Shown here in pieces: positions 1-15,097 of a DNA stretch of 64,000 nt; position 1 is the stretch's first letter, and each line of letters begins with the position of its first letter. Made by a program: the position numbers and the translations under genes. The notes beneath the pieces were generated by a model. The model was not told the origin of the DNA and did no database searches. It saw nothing but the letters and a program-made list of their open reading frames with translations. This DNA is from Anisakis pegreffii (taxonomy: Eukaryota > Nematoda > Chromadorea > Rhabditida > Anisakidae): the NCBI GenBank assembly GCA_035041965.1, contig JAPYMA010000721.1:62001-126000 (forward strand), read 5' to 3'.

Positions 1-830
1 AAACACCAAATTTTTGCAGCATTAGAACTCTGATAGAAACTTGTATAAGGTACCTAGTGTAAGATGGTTGTCAGTCAGTGTTTTTATGCAGTCTTTTTGC
101 GATTTATGGCATTATCACATAAACAAACTTTTTGTCGTTGTTTCACTCGATATGCAACAAAACATTTATATATTGAGTGAATTCTGCTCGATGCGATGTG
201 TTTTCTTTTTTTTTTTTTTTTGGAAAGTGACTGATTGGAAGCACTTGAAGATTAAACAGATGAGTGGAAACACAATTGTTTGAGTTCGACGACGAATAAA
301 TAACTTCACGGATGAAGTTGACTGCAAACTGTTCGTTTGGACCAGTTTTGGAGTGGTATTGATAGGGAATGAGTCTATAAAAGCAACATAACAATTGTAT
401 ATTCAGCAGATTAATCCAAACAAGACTGGCTGGCCGGCCGGCTTCAGACGATGAAAATCTTTTCACACTCACTCACTTCGAAACTGAAGCGACGACAGTT
501 CAGTGAAGAACAATACTTCACCGAATGTTTACGATGAAAGCTTAAGATTTTTTAATGTTGATATTTTCAATTCAGAATTAGCCACACTATTCTTCTAAAG
601 CATTCATCTCGTGCTTAGTCAATGTTATCTTAGCGCATCAGCAGAGAGTGATGATTATTCTGGTGCTTTTCATTTCATTATTGTTTCATTTCCGATTTTA
701 CGACAAATATGTTTGGCATATTTTCTAACTGATCTTTCTGCCTGATCAAATTGATCACTCGTCCAGTGATAACTCACGCCATTCAATAATCAGCGATATT
801 CGATTAGACTCTCCCCCAAAGATGTTGAAT

Positions 831-886
831 AGTCACAGCCGTACGATGGTAATTCGCTGACGAATTACCATCATACGGCCGTGACT
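831..886. repeat. Strong hairpin, 26-bp arms
   Basis: Arms 831-856 and 861-886 are inverted copies with two differences, both G-U compatible in RNA, around a 4-base loop. No flanking target duplication is visible. It could be a very short foldback element or a transcribed hairpin. Confidence 0.85.
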
Positions 887-3800
887 CTTCATAAACCTCT
901 GAAACTCATTCAAACGAACTTCATCTGATTTATCATATGATTAGTTTAAATATTTTCACGAATGAACGCCAACATTATATTCATAAAATAATTATAAAAT
1001 AATTCTGATTTGTCATCCAAAGCAGATTTTTTCGCGTTTTTCTCCAATGCTTGCTGTTCAAAAAACCATCAGTATCGATACAATAATCTAATATTGTAAT
1101 AATGCATTAACAATTGCTGCAATGTGATGAAAATAATTCGATCATGCTCACTGAGCATATGACATGCTTCTTTTGTATGAAATTCGTTCTGCTTTGACAT
1201 ATTTCAATTGCTCATGTATTTTTTGCCATGAAACGTTGATTAATAATTGATATGTGTGCCATTCAAACTATAGTTTCATGAGAAACCGTCTGCTGACGTA
1301 TCAAACATTTCAAAATGATTCGTATTTGATATTAAGCGGTTATGTCTGTGGCACATAAATTTTTTAATGATTATTCATATTGAACGCTTATCATTGACAA
1401 GTGAAAATTTAATACGAAACGACCGATACTTTCATAAAGCAGCACAACAAGTTTTCTGATGCAAACTGGAAGCAAGTCTTCATTGGAGAGGATGCCGCAA
1501 TGCCGCAATCATATTGCATCTCAAAATATGTTTGAAAAGCATTCCTCAGAATCTGTTATTTATGCAATGTGCTCTTTGCACTCGCTCTCTACTTAATAGT
1601 AACTAACTGCCCTCGCCCATAGTCTAGAGCTTATGGTTTTGCGATGGATACTATGAAATATGATTTGAACATGCCAACTACCATTTTATAAACAGCTGAA
1701 ACCCGCTGAGGATTGATAAAATGATATTCAATGACGTTGGCAACAATTGCAGTCAAGAAATCAAAACTACAAAAAACTGAATGCAAATGGCAAAGTTGAG
1801 ATTCACTGCTTCAATTGGAAATAACTCATCACTCGAAAAAGACTCATTTTCTAATCGAATAGTCCAGTTAGATTCTCTGATCGTTTGCCGATCTCCTTCG
1901 TTGTCGCTGCTACTCGACTCGTTGAAGAATGAGGTTGATGCTAATCCAGTCACCCATTTCTCTTCTCACAATGATAAGACTCTATGTGGTTTACACACGT
2001 GTCTCATAGTCGACCAGATTTATGCTCTTGCTCAAGTAAAATCCTCAAGATCATATATGATCAGTGATGAACAATTTCTTACGAAGATTTCTTAATTTGA
2101 ATAATTCTCAATGGAATTCAAATCAATTCTAGTAGGGATTACACTCTTTGAGATGTAAAAGCTGACTGAATATTTGTCGGTTTAATCAACTAGCTGAATA
2201 GGATTAACTGGCTCATAAGCTTCATTTCGCTTCATTTTATTCCGATTCTGATGTTAATATTGTCACATCAGTTCAACACCGTATTTAATTGACATTACTG
2301 AACGTCGGCGGTCATATTGCTCGCAAATAAGAATGATGATTTTTGATTCATAAAGGTATATTAATAAACTATAAATAGTCCAATTTCTGCAGAAACGTTC
2401 GAATTTACATCTGTCCACGTTTTAGAGTGATCTCCAGGATACACGACATTTCTTCGATAATTCTCAACCATATTCCATTCAGATTAAGCCAGGTGTTGAC
2501 GGTAACCTAGTCTGCTAACGATAAATATTAGGCCACACAATGGCTGCTGACCTAGAGAATCAGTAAATCGGGAAATAATTTGAGAGAGCAATATTTGATA
2601 GAACATTGTGGGTGCATAGTGGATCACTGGTGTCAGGCAGCATAAATTTACGAGCACTTTAAACGTAAATTACCTATAAAATTGGGTGAGAATATTATGG
2701 GGTATGAGAACCATAAATCTGGTCAATATGAGTTGCTTTATTGCTCGTAAATGGTTGAGATGCGATGTCATTGAGTAAGTAAACAAAACTTCACTAAAAT
2801 GAGACACTTTAGTGCTTGGGAGTGGATAAATTGGAGGACAGTGAACACTTGAAGTGTTCGAGTCATTTGAGAAAACCGAATTCAGTGAGAATGACCTCAG
2901 TTCAGAGCGAAAGTTCCACTCAACAAGTTGATCTCAAAAGTGGATATGTGAATTCATAGTATCAGAATAAGAGCTCACTCAATTGCGGGGAATGAGTTTG
3001 TTGACTTTCGAACGCTTGATAATTTGTTTGACTGCAGAGATGGCGGATTCCATTGAGTTCCCTTTTCGAGTTGCATTTTGAAGACATATTCTTCAAATTG
3101 CACTTGGAAAAAAGCCGTGGACAGATAAGAAGTTTGAAGAATGTCAAATTGAATATGTTACTTCTTCTCACATCAATGACATTGATTAGCTGTCAAAGTT
3201 TTGAAGAGAAATTCAATTAATGCAGAGTAAAATTCTCAAGTCTTTATGCACCATTGGAGTGATAAAAATGTTTTATTTACGATTTCTTCCGATTGGCATT
3301 ATATTGTCAGTCTCGTATTTGATTGCAGCGATTCAGCAATCCTATGCGCGTCAAGAACTTTTTCAATTTCATCAAATTAATGATTTTAGAACGATGCTTC
3401 ATTTTATCTGCGTGATTTCATGAAAGTTTCACGTGATTCCGTATGTGTAATTAGTTAACTTAGATAACATTGTGAAATGACATTTGTTTGTTGAGTTTCG
3501 ATCATTTTTTTTGTTAATTTGTTTGTTAATTGATTTGTTTAGATGTTATTCTATAGAACATTAAATATTTTGATCGTTTCTACCAATCAAACACTCATGA
3601 AAAAAGTGCTTGAGACGTTTTCTTCCTAAGTGAATGACAAAATGACAGCAATTGTTACACATTCCATCACATTTTCTGCAAATATCATTTCAGGTTTCGC
3701 AGGGAATCAACTTGTGGTAAGCTGTGGATGTAGTTTTGCTTAATAACGACGTATAGGGATCTTATCATTAGATTTTTTTTGGTGTTTAAATATTTCACAC

Positions 3801-6419
3801 TGTAATTTGATGGGATTTGCTCGAAGATTGTGAAAGCGGATGGATTTCGCCAAGTACTGTTGGGCTCGTGGATCGTTGATGAGCCTACAAATCAATACAG
3901 ATGAATCATGAGACGTTTAGGATGTTTTTCATCTATCAACTTGGATTTACAGTAGAATTTCGGCTGGAACGATTCATTTCCCATAACAGATACTCAAAAT
4001 CCTTCACCTACATCATTGCAATGGATTTTTCACATTTATTGAAAACATCATGTGCGAAAGTGCGCCTTCTTTAAATTTCTCATCGAGTATAGTGAGAAAT
4101 AAGATGTATGTGCAGCAAGATATGCTTCAGTGTTAGCAGTCGCATTCTTGGTTTCCATAGTGAATAGTGAACGCCACCAACCACCAACAATAAATGAAAT
4201 ATGTGGTAATGCTTTTGATACGAGGACTTATTTCTGATCATGATGTTTCAAATTCGTTTGGAATTTCATCCTTAACTCTCAACCATTCGAGTGTTAGATT
4301 CTTCAGTTATTTTATTATCAGTTTAACCTTTAACTTACTTTCAAATCTTCCAATCACAATGTTTCGTTAACATCAGCTATCAGTATCATTCAATTTTCTG
4401 CAACTCTATGCTTTTCAATACCATTCTTATGCGCTCCGAAGTAGTCACTGCGAGTGTTTTCCAATTCGATCACGGTTTCATCCGTTCGAGTGCCTAGTTT
4501 CATCGTCATAAAACCATAATGTGGGATATTTGAGAGAGGATGCATCAACTGTTGCATCACTTTTCATTCAAATTCAGTCTGCTATACGTTTGGCTGTCGG
4601 CAAATGCCGAATAACTGACCAATTTAGCGTAATTACTCAAACGAAAACAACATTTATAACGCTGTATATAAGATAGTACAACAACATTTGCCTAACGAAT
4701 AGTACATATAAGATAGTTGTGTTGAAAGGATGTAACTATGCAAATGCATAAAATTTATGTTAAACTTATTCAGTAAGTCGCGCATTGAGCAGGAAATGAG
4801 AAAGAGTAGCAACCTATTGAACCTAAACGAGCGAGTGAGATGGTTCATTATCACTGAATATGCAAACCGGTCGAATTAGTTATGCACAAAGTGCGCATTC
4901 ATTTGCAAATGTTGACAGGAGTAAAAAGAAGGAAGCAAGGTTCAATATATTACTTCGGTTCGGCATTTTCACCCTGTTTGTCCGATGTATGTCAAAACTG
5001 AACTTGTGCGAAATTTATTGCTTTTCTTTTCTTGAATGATCGAGAATTCTTCTGAATATGAGAGCAATCGTTTCCATAAATTAAACTTCGGTTATTTGAA
5101 TGTTAAGGATGGTTTTGCTCTGCTGCAAAATCGCTCATTTTCTTAAAATTCTCTTGCGGCTTGCTGGAGAAGTTGAAGACCATGCTCGTCGCTTCGAATG
5201 AGATTAATCTGGAAGAACTTGTTCAGAAAGATCTGCACTCTGATCAAATGAAGCACCCATTTGAATGTTCCGTGATTTGAATGCAAAATTATCTTGTGAT
5301 GTTTATCGTTTCTGATGTCTGTCAAGTATCAATGAACGTGGTGCAGTCAGTGAAAGCAACTGAAGAATGCACAATAATTTAGCACAATCTGGAATGCTTT
5401 ATAATAACGGCAATGCTTAATTCACTGAAATGACGTTACAGAGTAATGCGATTTCAGAGTTTTTTTTGTTGATGAATTCAGTGGATTTATTTGGTGGAAT
5501 TCCTTCGCAGCGATGACGTGAAACATAGTGAACTGCAAAAATTCCGTTAGAACACCGCACCTCTTAATTCGTTTGCAGACACCACCAGTGATGAAGTGTA
5601 TTACATTAGGAAGTGAATGAACAACTGTTGAGTGGTCGAACTGAAGTCTGAGGTATTGACGTGCAGATTTACATATGAAGCTGACTGAATGGGATGTTCT
5701 TTGATGATATCCGAACTGCAGCATATCTGCAAATAAATATGACTGAATCAAATTTCAGTCGAACCACTAACATATCGCAACACGGCATAGTAATGCATAT
5801 GAATGGCAACATCAACAAAGTAGATCAATAAAATTTGCTCATTTTCAAGTTTACTTATTCGAAAATTTCTCCCTTCAAACTTGCCTATATATTTTTATTC
5901 AACGCATTTCCGCGAGAATTAGGAATGCTCCATATTCCGTATTCTAACGCCGATATCTCATATTACGATGTCTCCCATTTCACATTTGTATGTATCAATA
6001 GAACATGCGCAAGAAATGTGTGGAATACGTTATAATTGGTTCTTTGCATGAATTTGACTCATTAGCATATATCGTTTTTTGCATTGCTCTCCTTCTGTAG
6101 CGTATACCGAACACAATTTTGATGTGTACAATTTGATGTACGTTTTATGTCATTAATATACACATGGACTTTAGGAGTGTTTATTTTTAATGTTATCTTA
6201 AAAGATGTTCAAATGAATAACGATACGGAATTCTGTAATTATAGCAATTTTATTGTAACTAAAACAAAAGCAACGAAAACAGTTAGATGTCATGTTCTAA
6301 CGATAATAGTCATTCCAAAATTCAATGATGATTTCAACATTCATTTTCCTTCGCACGGTTAGGAGCTAAACTCAGCATAAAAATTCGGAAATTTGTGAGG
6401 ATGTTGTTCATAGTAACAC

Positions 6420-7230
6420 AGCGGTAATGATGGTAATAAGAATAGAGTTGTTATAAATAATAATAATAGCAATATTAATAGTAATATTGCAACCATCGTA
6501 ATAGTAATTCTAAATCTTGAGTGAGCAACGATGAGGAGCATGATGGATCTCATTCAGGAAGAAGCTTATGGGCAGTTAATCCGTTCTCAAGGAACAGTGC
6601 ACACGAAAATTGTAAAGATCACAGAGAGAGCACTTTCGCACGAATAATTACCAACACTCTCAAACGATTTGCTAACAAGTTAATTTAATTGAGCTTCACG
6701 ATGCCTCGTTAGTTTCATTCACTGTTTAACAGTCGATTACCTAATGATCACTTGCGATGGTATCGTTGTTTGGTTGATTCATTACGCTGCTTGTTCAAAG
6801 CTTTCATTAAGTTCCCTTATTAGTACATCTGTCCTGCTAATACCTTTTCATTTAGTTGCATTCATTGCAGCCTTGTCGAATGAGTTGTTCAAACTAGTAT
6901 AATTTTGATTATTACAATTGTTACTGATAGCATCCCCATGATTTGCAATATTGATTGGATGCGCATCTACAATAGCGACAATTGTAATGCTAGTATAGAT
7001 TTAAAGAATAACAATAAATACAGCAGCAAATGATGGTATTTATGGATATTACTATGAAGAACATTACATTACGATTGTTAAATCACGATTGTTGCCACCA
7101 CTGTTATGGTTGATATTTTCATTATTCCAGTTATTATTATTGCTAGTATTATTGTTAACATCATTAATTTCTTCATGACTATTATGATTATTACCTTTAC
7201 TATGAATATTGATGTTATTATTAGTAATCT
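6420..7230. repeat. Degenerate ATT/AAT trinucleotide tracts
   Basis: Runs of TAA/AAT units occur near 6435-6490 and of ATT/GTT units near 7120-7225. They generate low-complexity Ile/Asn/Val open frames on both strands that should not be read as genes. Confidence 0.7.
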
Positions 7231-8038
7231 TAAGATCAACTTAACTGCAACAGCGACTCAATCAAAGAAATTAATTGCTTTTCATCTGAGGATACAAATT
7301 GAACAGCGAAGAGCAACGCTCGTTTCACAGTATATCCCGCAGTTAATTGCACCTTTTGATATTACTCACCAATGAAACGTTAGTTAATCAGCAGAGACTC
7401 GTGCCCAAAAGGGAAGCTCCAATTTGCTTGAAACGTCAACTGGTGACTACAACTAAACTGATGAATCAGTTAATTTCACAATACATTGGTGATACATTCT
7501 GCTGTAAATTGTTGCAACTATTTACTTCTACAACTAAGCGCTACCTCAGAATGGAATCCAAAATTAGAGCATTTCGCTCTAATAGTGACGCGTTTGCCGT
7601 CATAAAATCACCCAAACGATTCCACCAATTTTGTGATTATCTCTGTGCAGTAATCCAAAATGAAAGCACAACAATTATCATCAAAAAAATGATTCATTCT
7701 GTACGATACAATAACTTTATATGTTAGACATATGAAATTTTTTGCGAATTTACAATCCCACTGCTCGAAAGTTCCAGTTTCCGAGCAGTTTTTCTTTCTA
7801 TTATCATTTACTCGAACCCGAATTTTAATCAATACAAGTTTTTTTATGCGCTCATTTTTAATCCCATTTCTTGGTATGTTATGCGTGCAATCAAGTGCAT
7901 CATCGTCTCCAACCGTTGGGCTGGCTATTCATCGTCGTTGTTATGCGCAACTAACACGAACTGAATGAACGATATACATGCGAAGGCGTAATAACGTTTC
8001 ATTCTTGTGCCATATATTAATAACTTCATTGATCATAA

Positions 8039-8072
8039 CCATGAATGGGTGATAAAAAACGCCCATTCATGG
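8039..8072. repeat. Short hairpin, 12-bp arms
   Basis: Arms 8039-8050 and 8061-8072 pair with one G-U, around a 10-base A-rich loop. No gene context is visible. Confidence 0.7.
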
Positions 8073-10994
8073 CAATTGCATGAAAAAACAAAAAAACGAA
8101 ACGATCAATTCATCATCGCTCCTCAGTCGAAAATAACAGCTGGTGAATAATAGTAGTTTCACGTTCTCGTTCAATAGAATTTCAAAGACATCCTGGGAAA
8201 TTATGAGGCATTTTAGAGCGCACTCATTTTCCGACCCCTTCACCAACAAAACGCCATTGAAGAATTATGCTCATTGGCTATAAACGATGAATTATTTCGC
8301 ATTTGCATGGATTGAACGTTTCGGTTGGTTTTTGTGTGATAAAATTACAAAAATGAATGATGCAGTTGGATGATTTTTTTTGTTGTTGGTTGATTTCGAT
8401 GAATCATTTGTGCATGTTATGTTATGAGCAATACAACACAGTTGTGTGATGTGTTAATATTATAAGTGAGTGAATGCGAATCGCTTGGATGCAATTTTGT
8501 TATTTCCTGTTGGTGGACAGCGAAGAAGATGATGTTAAGAAAGTTTTTACATGCAGAACGAGAACGAATCAATCAGAATTTGTGTTGAAATTCAGATGTC
8601 ATACATCAAAATTATCGTTGACATTAGAAATGGTAATCGATGTACGAAAACAATTATGCGCAAGTGTTGTCTACGCCTAATTGTGATGTGTACTCGTAAA
8701 TTTACGGCGTTCGTGGAATGCCATTATGTTTTATGGATCACAACGTGAATCTTATTAATACCATGAAACATCGTCGCTTTCGAGAAGTATTGCCCAGCAA
8801 ATTTCCACCAAGCAAGCGATTTTATTTCCAGAGTTATGAATTCGTTGGAATTCCAGCGATTAAGCCGATTAATCGCCGAAGTTTAGGTTTCGCGCTGACT
8901 GCTCAAATGTTTGGTAGTGAGTTCTCCCTCCACTGCTGAATTCATATTCAATTCAGAGAGTTACGTTTGTTGGGGTGGGGGTATTAGTGTGATTTATAAG
9001 TTTGGCAGATTAGTTTGCATAAGTAAACAATTCACGCATGAATTAACCCGAAATTCGAAACGTGATCGTCCGAAACATTCAGCAATTCTATGTTTTACTG
9101 TCCTCTTCACCCACACAATCCAATTATTTTCACTTCGTTCTGTGCAATATTTCAATCGTTCGTGGCTAATTCATTTCAAAAGTAGTGCAAGTGACCAAAA
9201 AAGTAGGAAAATAAGCCGAACAAATGAACGGAGAAGTTGCGACCATTCGAAGGCTCAGAAATTAGTTCTGAATGAATGCATTTGCAACGATGAGGTGTAC
9301 GAATGATAGATGCTCTCGAAAATTTTGTAACGTTTCGATTGATTACCGATGCAACGTGACTGGTGTTTCACGTATGAGTAATAGCCACAACAATGTTTTG
9401 TCCATTGATTAGATTGAAAAATATGCACGACATTCGACAGAAACAGATTTTCAACAATGAATTCACTTCGTTTCCATTAATCCATCCATATCCAACATCG
9501 CTTTCGTTAATCTGTCATTCATTTCAACAAAGTAATGTCTTCTAAACCTTGTCCATCCATATATGTGAGTATTGTACATTTATGACCCATTTGTATCCGA
9601 CAAATCACAGTTCATACAATACATTGAATGCATTGTATGTATAAGAAAGCATTTATAGCAACGTGTGCCCAAAGCCTTTTGTACGAGTTCGATAAATAAT
9701 GCTTTCAAGAAAACACTAATAATAAATCAATGTCAATTGTTGAAAATTTGGCATTCGTTATGATCATTATAACAGTTCGATGAGCAATGAACAAATTTCG
9801 ATGCACTTTCAATCTTCGTATCTTTCTCAGCAGCCTTTCGTGGCTCTGATATTTGTGGCCTTCGGAGTGTGATAATGTTCCGAAAATTTTGAGGTGAACC
9901 TTAGAAGTTGGCTGCATTTAAAGGGAACTTTAGAAATCTGCAAAAAAGAAATTCATCTCATAATTAGTTCTGAATTTATTTTTTCAACATTCCACATAAT
10001 CGGTCAATAATTACATTCTCAAGTGATCCAGATAATTCTACTAATTATATCAACCAATAATTTCCCTAATCACTCAATCAACTTTCACTTCAAAATTTCC
10101 TGCTGTCGCAGTGTCACTCCTTAATTTTCCACCTTTTCACAATCATATTTATTCATTCATTTCTCTCATTTTGCGTTTTTTAAACTCATTTTAAACTCAT
10201 TCTACCTGAAATTTCCGCCATCCTTCAACCGGATCGAGTACTGAGTAGAAGTGGTCCTCAAAAACCGTTATAGAACCAGTTACTGAGAGTTTCTAAACGT
10301 CGAGTTTCCTCAAACTCGAATTCCCTCGTTCAGATGGATGATGATGCCTCACTGCAATCGAATATTTAAGTCAAATTGAATTTTTTGTCGTCAATGTTCA
10401 TTGAATAGCAGCAACATCACATTGTTTGTTTGTTTTTCAATGTCATTCCGTCGGTTGCAAAGTGATACATTTGTATGTTTGTTCATTATATTCTCATATT
10501 CCCAACAACAATATCAATAAAGCAAATCAACGATTGAGTCTCTTCATGTGGTCGTTTCACTTGCTTAGTCATGTCACGTCGAATAGATAGATGTTCAATA
10601 TCCATTATTCATTTGCTTAACACACGATCGCAAAAACACCTGCTGAGATCAATGAAAGAAGTTGACAATCAGAAAACATATTATACGCTGTTCGTGTACA
10701 GTGTTTTCTATGGTAATGGCCATATTTAGCGTTGATTTGTGGCTATCGTTCGAGTCGTAATGCGTTTGTTGTACTGTGGTGCCTCTACAAAAGGTTTCGT
10801 TCATTTTTTGCGGAAACTAATTGCAGTTTATTGACGTTCTGACATTGCACATTCCTCTCTCTTGTGTAACTCAAGAAAAAAAAAGCGCATTGATGATGAG
10901 GCGAATAAAAAGACACTTAAATTCAGAATGAAGCGTATTAAACTCACCATTGAGCGAATGAATGAAATAAATAGTCATTGGTTTGGCTGCAGTT

Positions 10995-11030
10995 ATTATT
11001 ATTATTACCGTTATTGTTGTTGTTGTTGTC
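10995..11030. repeat. (TTA)n/(TTG)n microsatellite
   Basis: An ATT run passes directly into a GTT run. It produces the poly-Tyr/Cys frame on the plus strand and the poly-Thr frame on the minus strand. Confidence 0.8.
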
Positions 11031-12110
11031 ACTCGTTTTATAATTCTTGAATGTAAAACTTTACTGCTAGACACAATGACTGTGCCCGAATATCGAAACT
11101 TTTAAAAAACGAATTCAAGAGCTTTCATCATGATATTTTTAGGGAGAAAAGCATATGAGGAAAGCGATGAATGTTGAGAGAATAGTGAAAGAAAGTTTCG
11201 AAAAAATGTTATCTGGCAAACATCCTTCGCTCGTAAGATGCTGATGGAATGAAATTTTTTTGTGGGGGTCGAAAACATCGGGAAACTTGTGCAAAAAGTA
11301 TTTGCATTGAATTGATGGCGATGTGAATCTGAACATAAATCAAAAATAAGATATCGCTAAATTATTTCACAGCGAACATTCGTCGTCACGTATTATTTTT
11401 ATTGATACTGTTGTTGTAATATCTGATGTTAAGCAAGAGATCTTATTTGTTGATACCACGAATGAACATTTCAACACAATAATCAATCAGTATTTTTCGG
11501 ATTTTATTCGTTCTTCGCACAAAAACTGCGAAATGTTTAGTGAACGCGGCGATCATTCGCACGATTCACAATGCTACTATTTCTTCGGTGCTTCGCAATT
11601 TCTGTTATGCACTGTTTCATTGAAGTGTCTGCCACATCAAATGCTTCAATCCTTCAATCCTTACTGAATATTGCAGTGCCTTACAATTCCATGTTAAGAT
11701 GTGGCCAAACCCACTGCGTTCTTGTCAAGTATCTAATATTTCTGATAATTTTGGAATAATATAGCAGCGAGTGAGATGTCGTGAAAGAAGATATCAACTA
11801 ATAAACTGTCTCGTATACTGACACAAAGGTGATCTCGGGATTTACGTTCATTGGATTCGGAAATATTTTGGAATATTCATTTGATTCAGACGGAATTTGC
11901 GAATAGCTACGCTGCTACATCCGACAAATCGCTTCGTATGTTCACCAAACTAAATCAGTTCGTAGATATATCCTCAGGTTCACTTGTCATTTTGTATTAC
12001 TGTTATCGTTTCGTTTTACAGTGTTCTTATTGTACTGTTTTAAATTATTGCTGTTACTGCTTGCGAGTAAGCAGTAGTAGATTGCTGAATGACCATTATC
12101 TACAGTTGTT

Positions 12111-12158
12111 GAATCTATTACTCACTGACCATTATCGTGGTCAATGAGTAGCAGATTC
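12111..12158. repeat. Imperfect hairpin, 21-bp arms
   Basis: Arms 12111-12131 and 12138-12158 are inverted copies with three differences and a 6-base spacer. The left arm shares a short direct repeat (ACCATTATC) with sequence just upstream. Confidence 0.65.
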
Positions 12159-14503
12159 GGCAGTACAAGCAGATGTACGATACTGTTATGGAATATGTGA
12201 ATTTTAATTGCTGATGCCATATTGAACTCAGCTACCATCATAACTTTCGCATGAATTCTGTTTGAAAATTTATTATTATTGGGCGATTGGAAACGCGGAC
12301 ATTTAGCCATTGGTTAGCATGTTAACAATCATTGAATTATAAAATCCTCACTCATTGACTCGATTCATTTGAGCTGTATGATTTGAATACCAGTGAATAA
12401 CATTGGTTCTGCGGATCATTGAGATTATCGTCATTATTATTCGACTCGTATTGATATGTCTGTTATAATTTTCTTATTATTGCTGTGGTCATTTTTTGGA
12501 CAACAGTATGAACAGTACAAAGACTGCGTAGTTTTTGTTTCAAATGAACAGTGGATTAATAAATCGTGTGCAGATGCAACGGAAATTTGAAGTTTCGATT
12601 AGGGTGGCTGCTGGTTTTTTTCGATTACTTAGAATGTTTTTAATGAAAAAAAAAAGAAATGAAACAAGAGTACATTCATCTATTGTTATCGTTGTTCGTT
12701 GTCGAGTAGCGTTAGTGCGCTCGATTGAATGAATGAATGAATTGCTCGTCTTTCTGCAGTTCTTTGATGTTGCTTTCATATTGATTATCAGCATTTCAAG
12801 TTGAAACAAGTGTCCGCGAAATGAGTTCTGTCTCATATTCTGGCAAATACTATGAATTTCTGATCATGCATGGATTCACGTTACATTGTTTCTTAGATTT
12901 TCCACAATAAACTAATGAATTTTCGAATGTATATTTCATCATTTCTTCCGCCTTTCCGATGTTGCTCCCCGTCTGTTGCTCCCGCAACAATATTACTTGC
13001 TTTTCGGATCGTGTTCACTCCGCTGCTCTAACACCAGCAATCCGGAGTTTTTTGGGCTCAAGTTGAGTAATAGTGTTAGCAACAATAGTGGTTCTTTTCT
13101 GATGTATTGATTCAACTGTTATTCTTCTCACAAACGCTCTTTGTAGTTAGTCTGTTGTCGTTCACATAAACTCAAATAAAACGCTCAAATTCAATTGTAT
13201 CACAACAAAACTCCCCGACCACATCGTCATTGCGCAGTCTGCACCCAAACTGCTGTTGCTGGATTAATTTTTGCACTCATTCACTCCATTGAATTCGAAA
13301 TTTTCTTCTGCATTCATTCTTTCAATGATCATCATTTGTTAAAAATGCGTGCAGCCATCCAAATTTGGAAAGTAACATAAAATTTTAGAATGCGGAAAAT
13401 CTGCAGTTCTGAGAAGATATTTATCGAGTACATGAATTAGCGTATCTTTATCAGTCCCTGAAAGCGATTCGGACAATTTTACAAAGTGAAGGGCTGTTAG
13501 GCGTTAAAGCAATTAGCGTTTTCTTGTGATCATTCTCATTGAACTGATCAATAACGATAGTAATAGCAACACGACAGCAATTATACTGCTGAGACATCTT
13601 TATCGTTCCGATGAAATCCTTCATGTACTATCCGTGGGATATCAGTATGAACAGTCATCGATAACAATTACAATGAGATTACTCAACGGTTCGGTTTACG
13701 AGCTCTTTCACTTTAAGTGTCTGTTCCAACAATGCGATGATGACGTTAAACGAAAATTTACAGATGGCTGTTGGCATTATTCTCTCTTTGATCTATTATT
13801 ATTGATATCGCAGTTCTCATTGATCTAAGGAATGACTAAGTTTTACGTCAACAGAAGACTACTGCGTGAAAACTTGAGTTTATTCAACACCAATCAACGT
13901 CATCCGTCTATTCCTTCGCTGATTTATTCACTCAGTTCAATCTTTCGGCCTAGCATATCAGTTATAATTGCTCCACTACGAGCACAGTTCGGCCGGTGGC
14001 CACCGATCGAAATCGGCCAACGTTCAAAACCTGTCTTACAGATAGCCAACGGATACTGTGTTCGGTCAGTGGATACGAAAAAACCTCTCAATTTTCAGCT
14101 CCAATTACGACAGAACAATGGCATAGCTCATTTGATTTTATGTTACCATGTCCGTTCAGTGAGAATTTGCTCGAGAAAACTTCTTAAAAAATTGTCTCTT
14201 CGGCACAAAATTATTCTCTCAAAAAAAAAATCAGTTAATGACCGCGTGCCATATGGAGCCAATTAGCTGAATAACTAAATGTTCATGAAAAAGTTGTTAC
14301 TGTTTTTCATTGCTGTCTGTTTCATAAATATAAACATCAAAACGTTTGCATAATGGAAGATATAATGCACGTGAAAGCGTGATTTTGCTGCCTATGAACA
14401 GATGATGTACGTGTATTCCAGTGCCTTAGCATTGATTATTTCAAAGAATTCAAGTCGAAAACGAAACATAAATTCTGATGCAATTGCTACTGAGTCAAAA
14501 ATG

Positions 14504-14552
14504 GCGAGTCACAAATGAAGAATACTTAATATATTCTTTATTTGTGACTCGC
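14504..14552. repeat. Hairpin, 21-bp arms
   Basis: Arms 14504-14524 and 14532-14552 are inverted copies with one difference (a G-U) and a 7-base AT loop. No gene or target duplication is visible beside it. Confidence 0.85.
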
Positions 14553-15097
14553 GTTCTTTCTGTTCGTTTTTAATCTGTAGAACTCGATAATAGCATTAAT
14601 ACAATGGCAGCGCTTTCAAAAGTTTTCATTTTAAGGTCCGATTTTCATTTTCATTTCGATATGATTCATTAAATGTCCTCAACGGTATTGGTTCTTAGAA
14701 TTGCACTTCATTTTTGGAGATCATTTCATTATGACGTCTGTTTGTGGCCAAACGAACTAGTTGCAATCAATTCTCAAAGAGTTATTTTTCACTCGATGAT
14801 TGCTCTCAAACAACTCAAGTGCTAATCGTGTGTCATCTAGAGCCAGCCAGCCAGCCATCCAGCTGACCATTTCAAGAACTTTTCATTACTGAGCGTATTC
14901 CTGCGTGTGGTCCACCAAACGTTACCAATAGCAGAAATGAGTGGGCTGGTTTACTCAGTGAGTTACTAACATTGTTGTAAAGTTGAAATTGGAAACCTGA
15001 TCAATTTGTGGAGTGGATCACTGTTATTGATATCATTGAAGCATTATCACATAAATTTCATGAATTCACTTCAGCCGATCATCAGTTATGAATTCAT

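Noticed and set aside
1753..2095. Overlapping long frames on both strands, one acidic and Ser-rich
   Set aside because: Neither has a good start or splice context. The acidic frame is the shadow of the Leu/Ser-rich one.
7760..7795. CTGCTCG...CGAGCAG stem followed by a T run, like a bacterial terminator
   Set aside because: The window is eukaryotic nuclear DNA with introns, so an intrinsic bacterial terminator has no meaning here.
8911..9306. 131-codon open frame
   Set aside because: It begins with a non-ATG codon and has low-complexity, unpatterned sequence and no splice or homology support.
9705..9940. 70-codon minus-strand ATG frame shortly after a TTTTTTGCAG acceptor-like site
   Set aside because: The site looks like a trans-splice acceptor, but the protein has no features and no other exon supports it.
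13832..14266. 144-codon open frame with an ATG
   Set aside because: The longest frames expected by chance at this composition are about this size. There is no domain, and a second long frame overlaps it.
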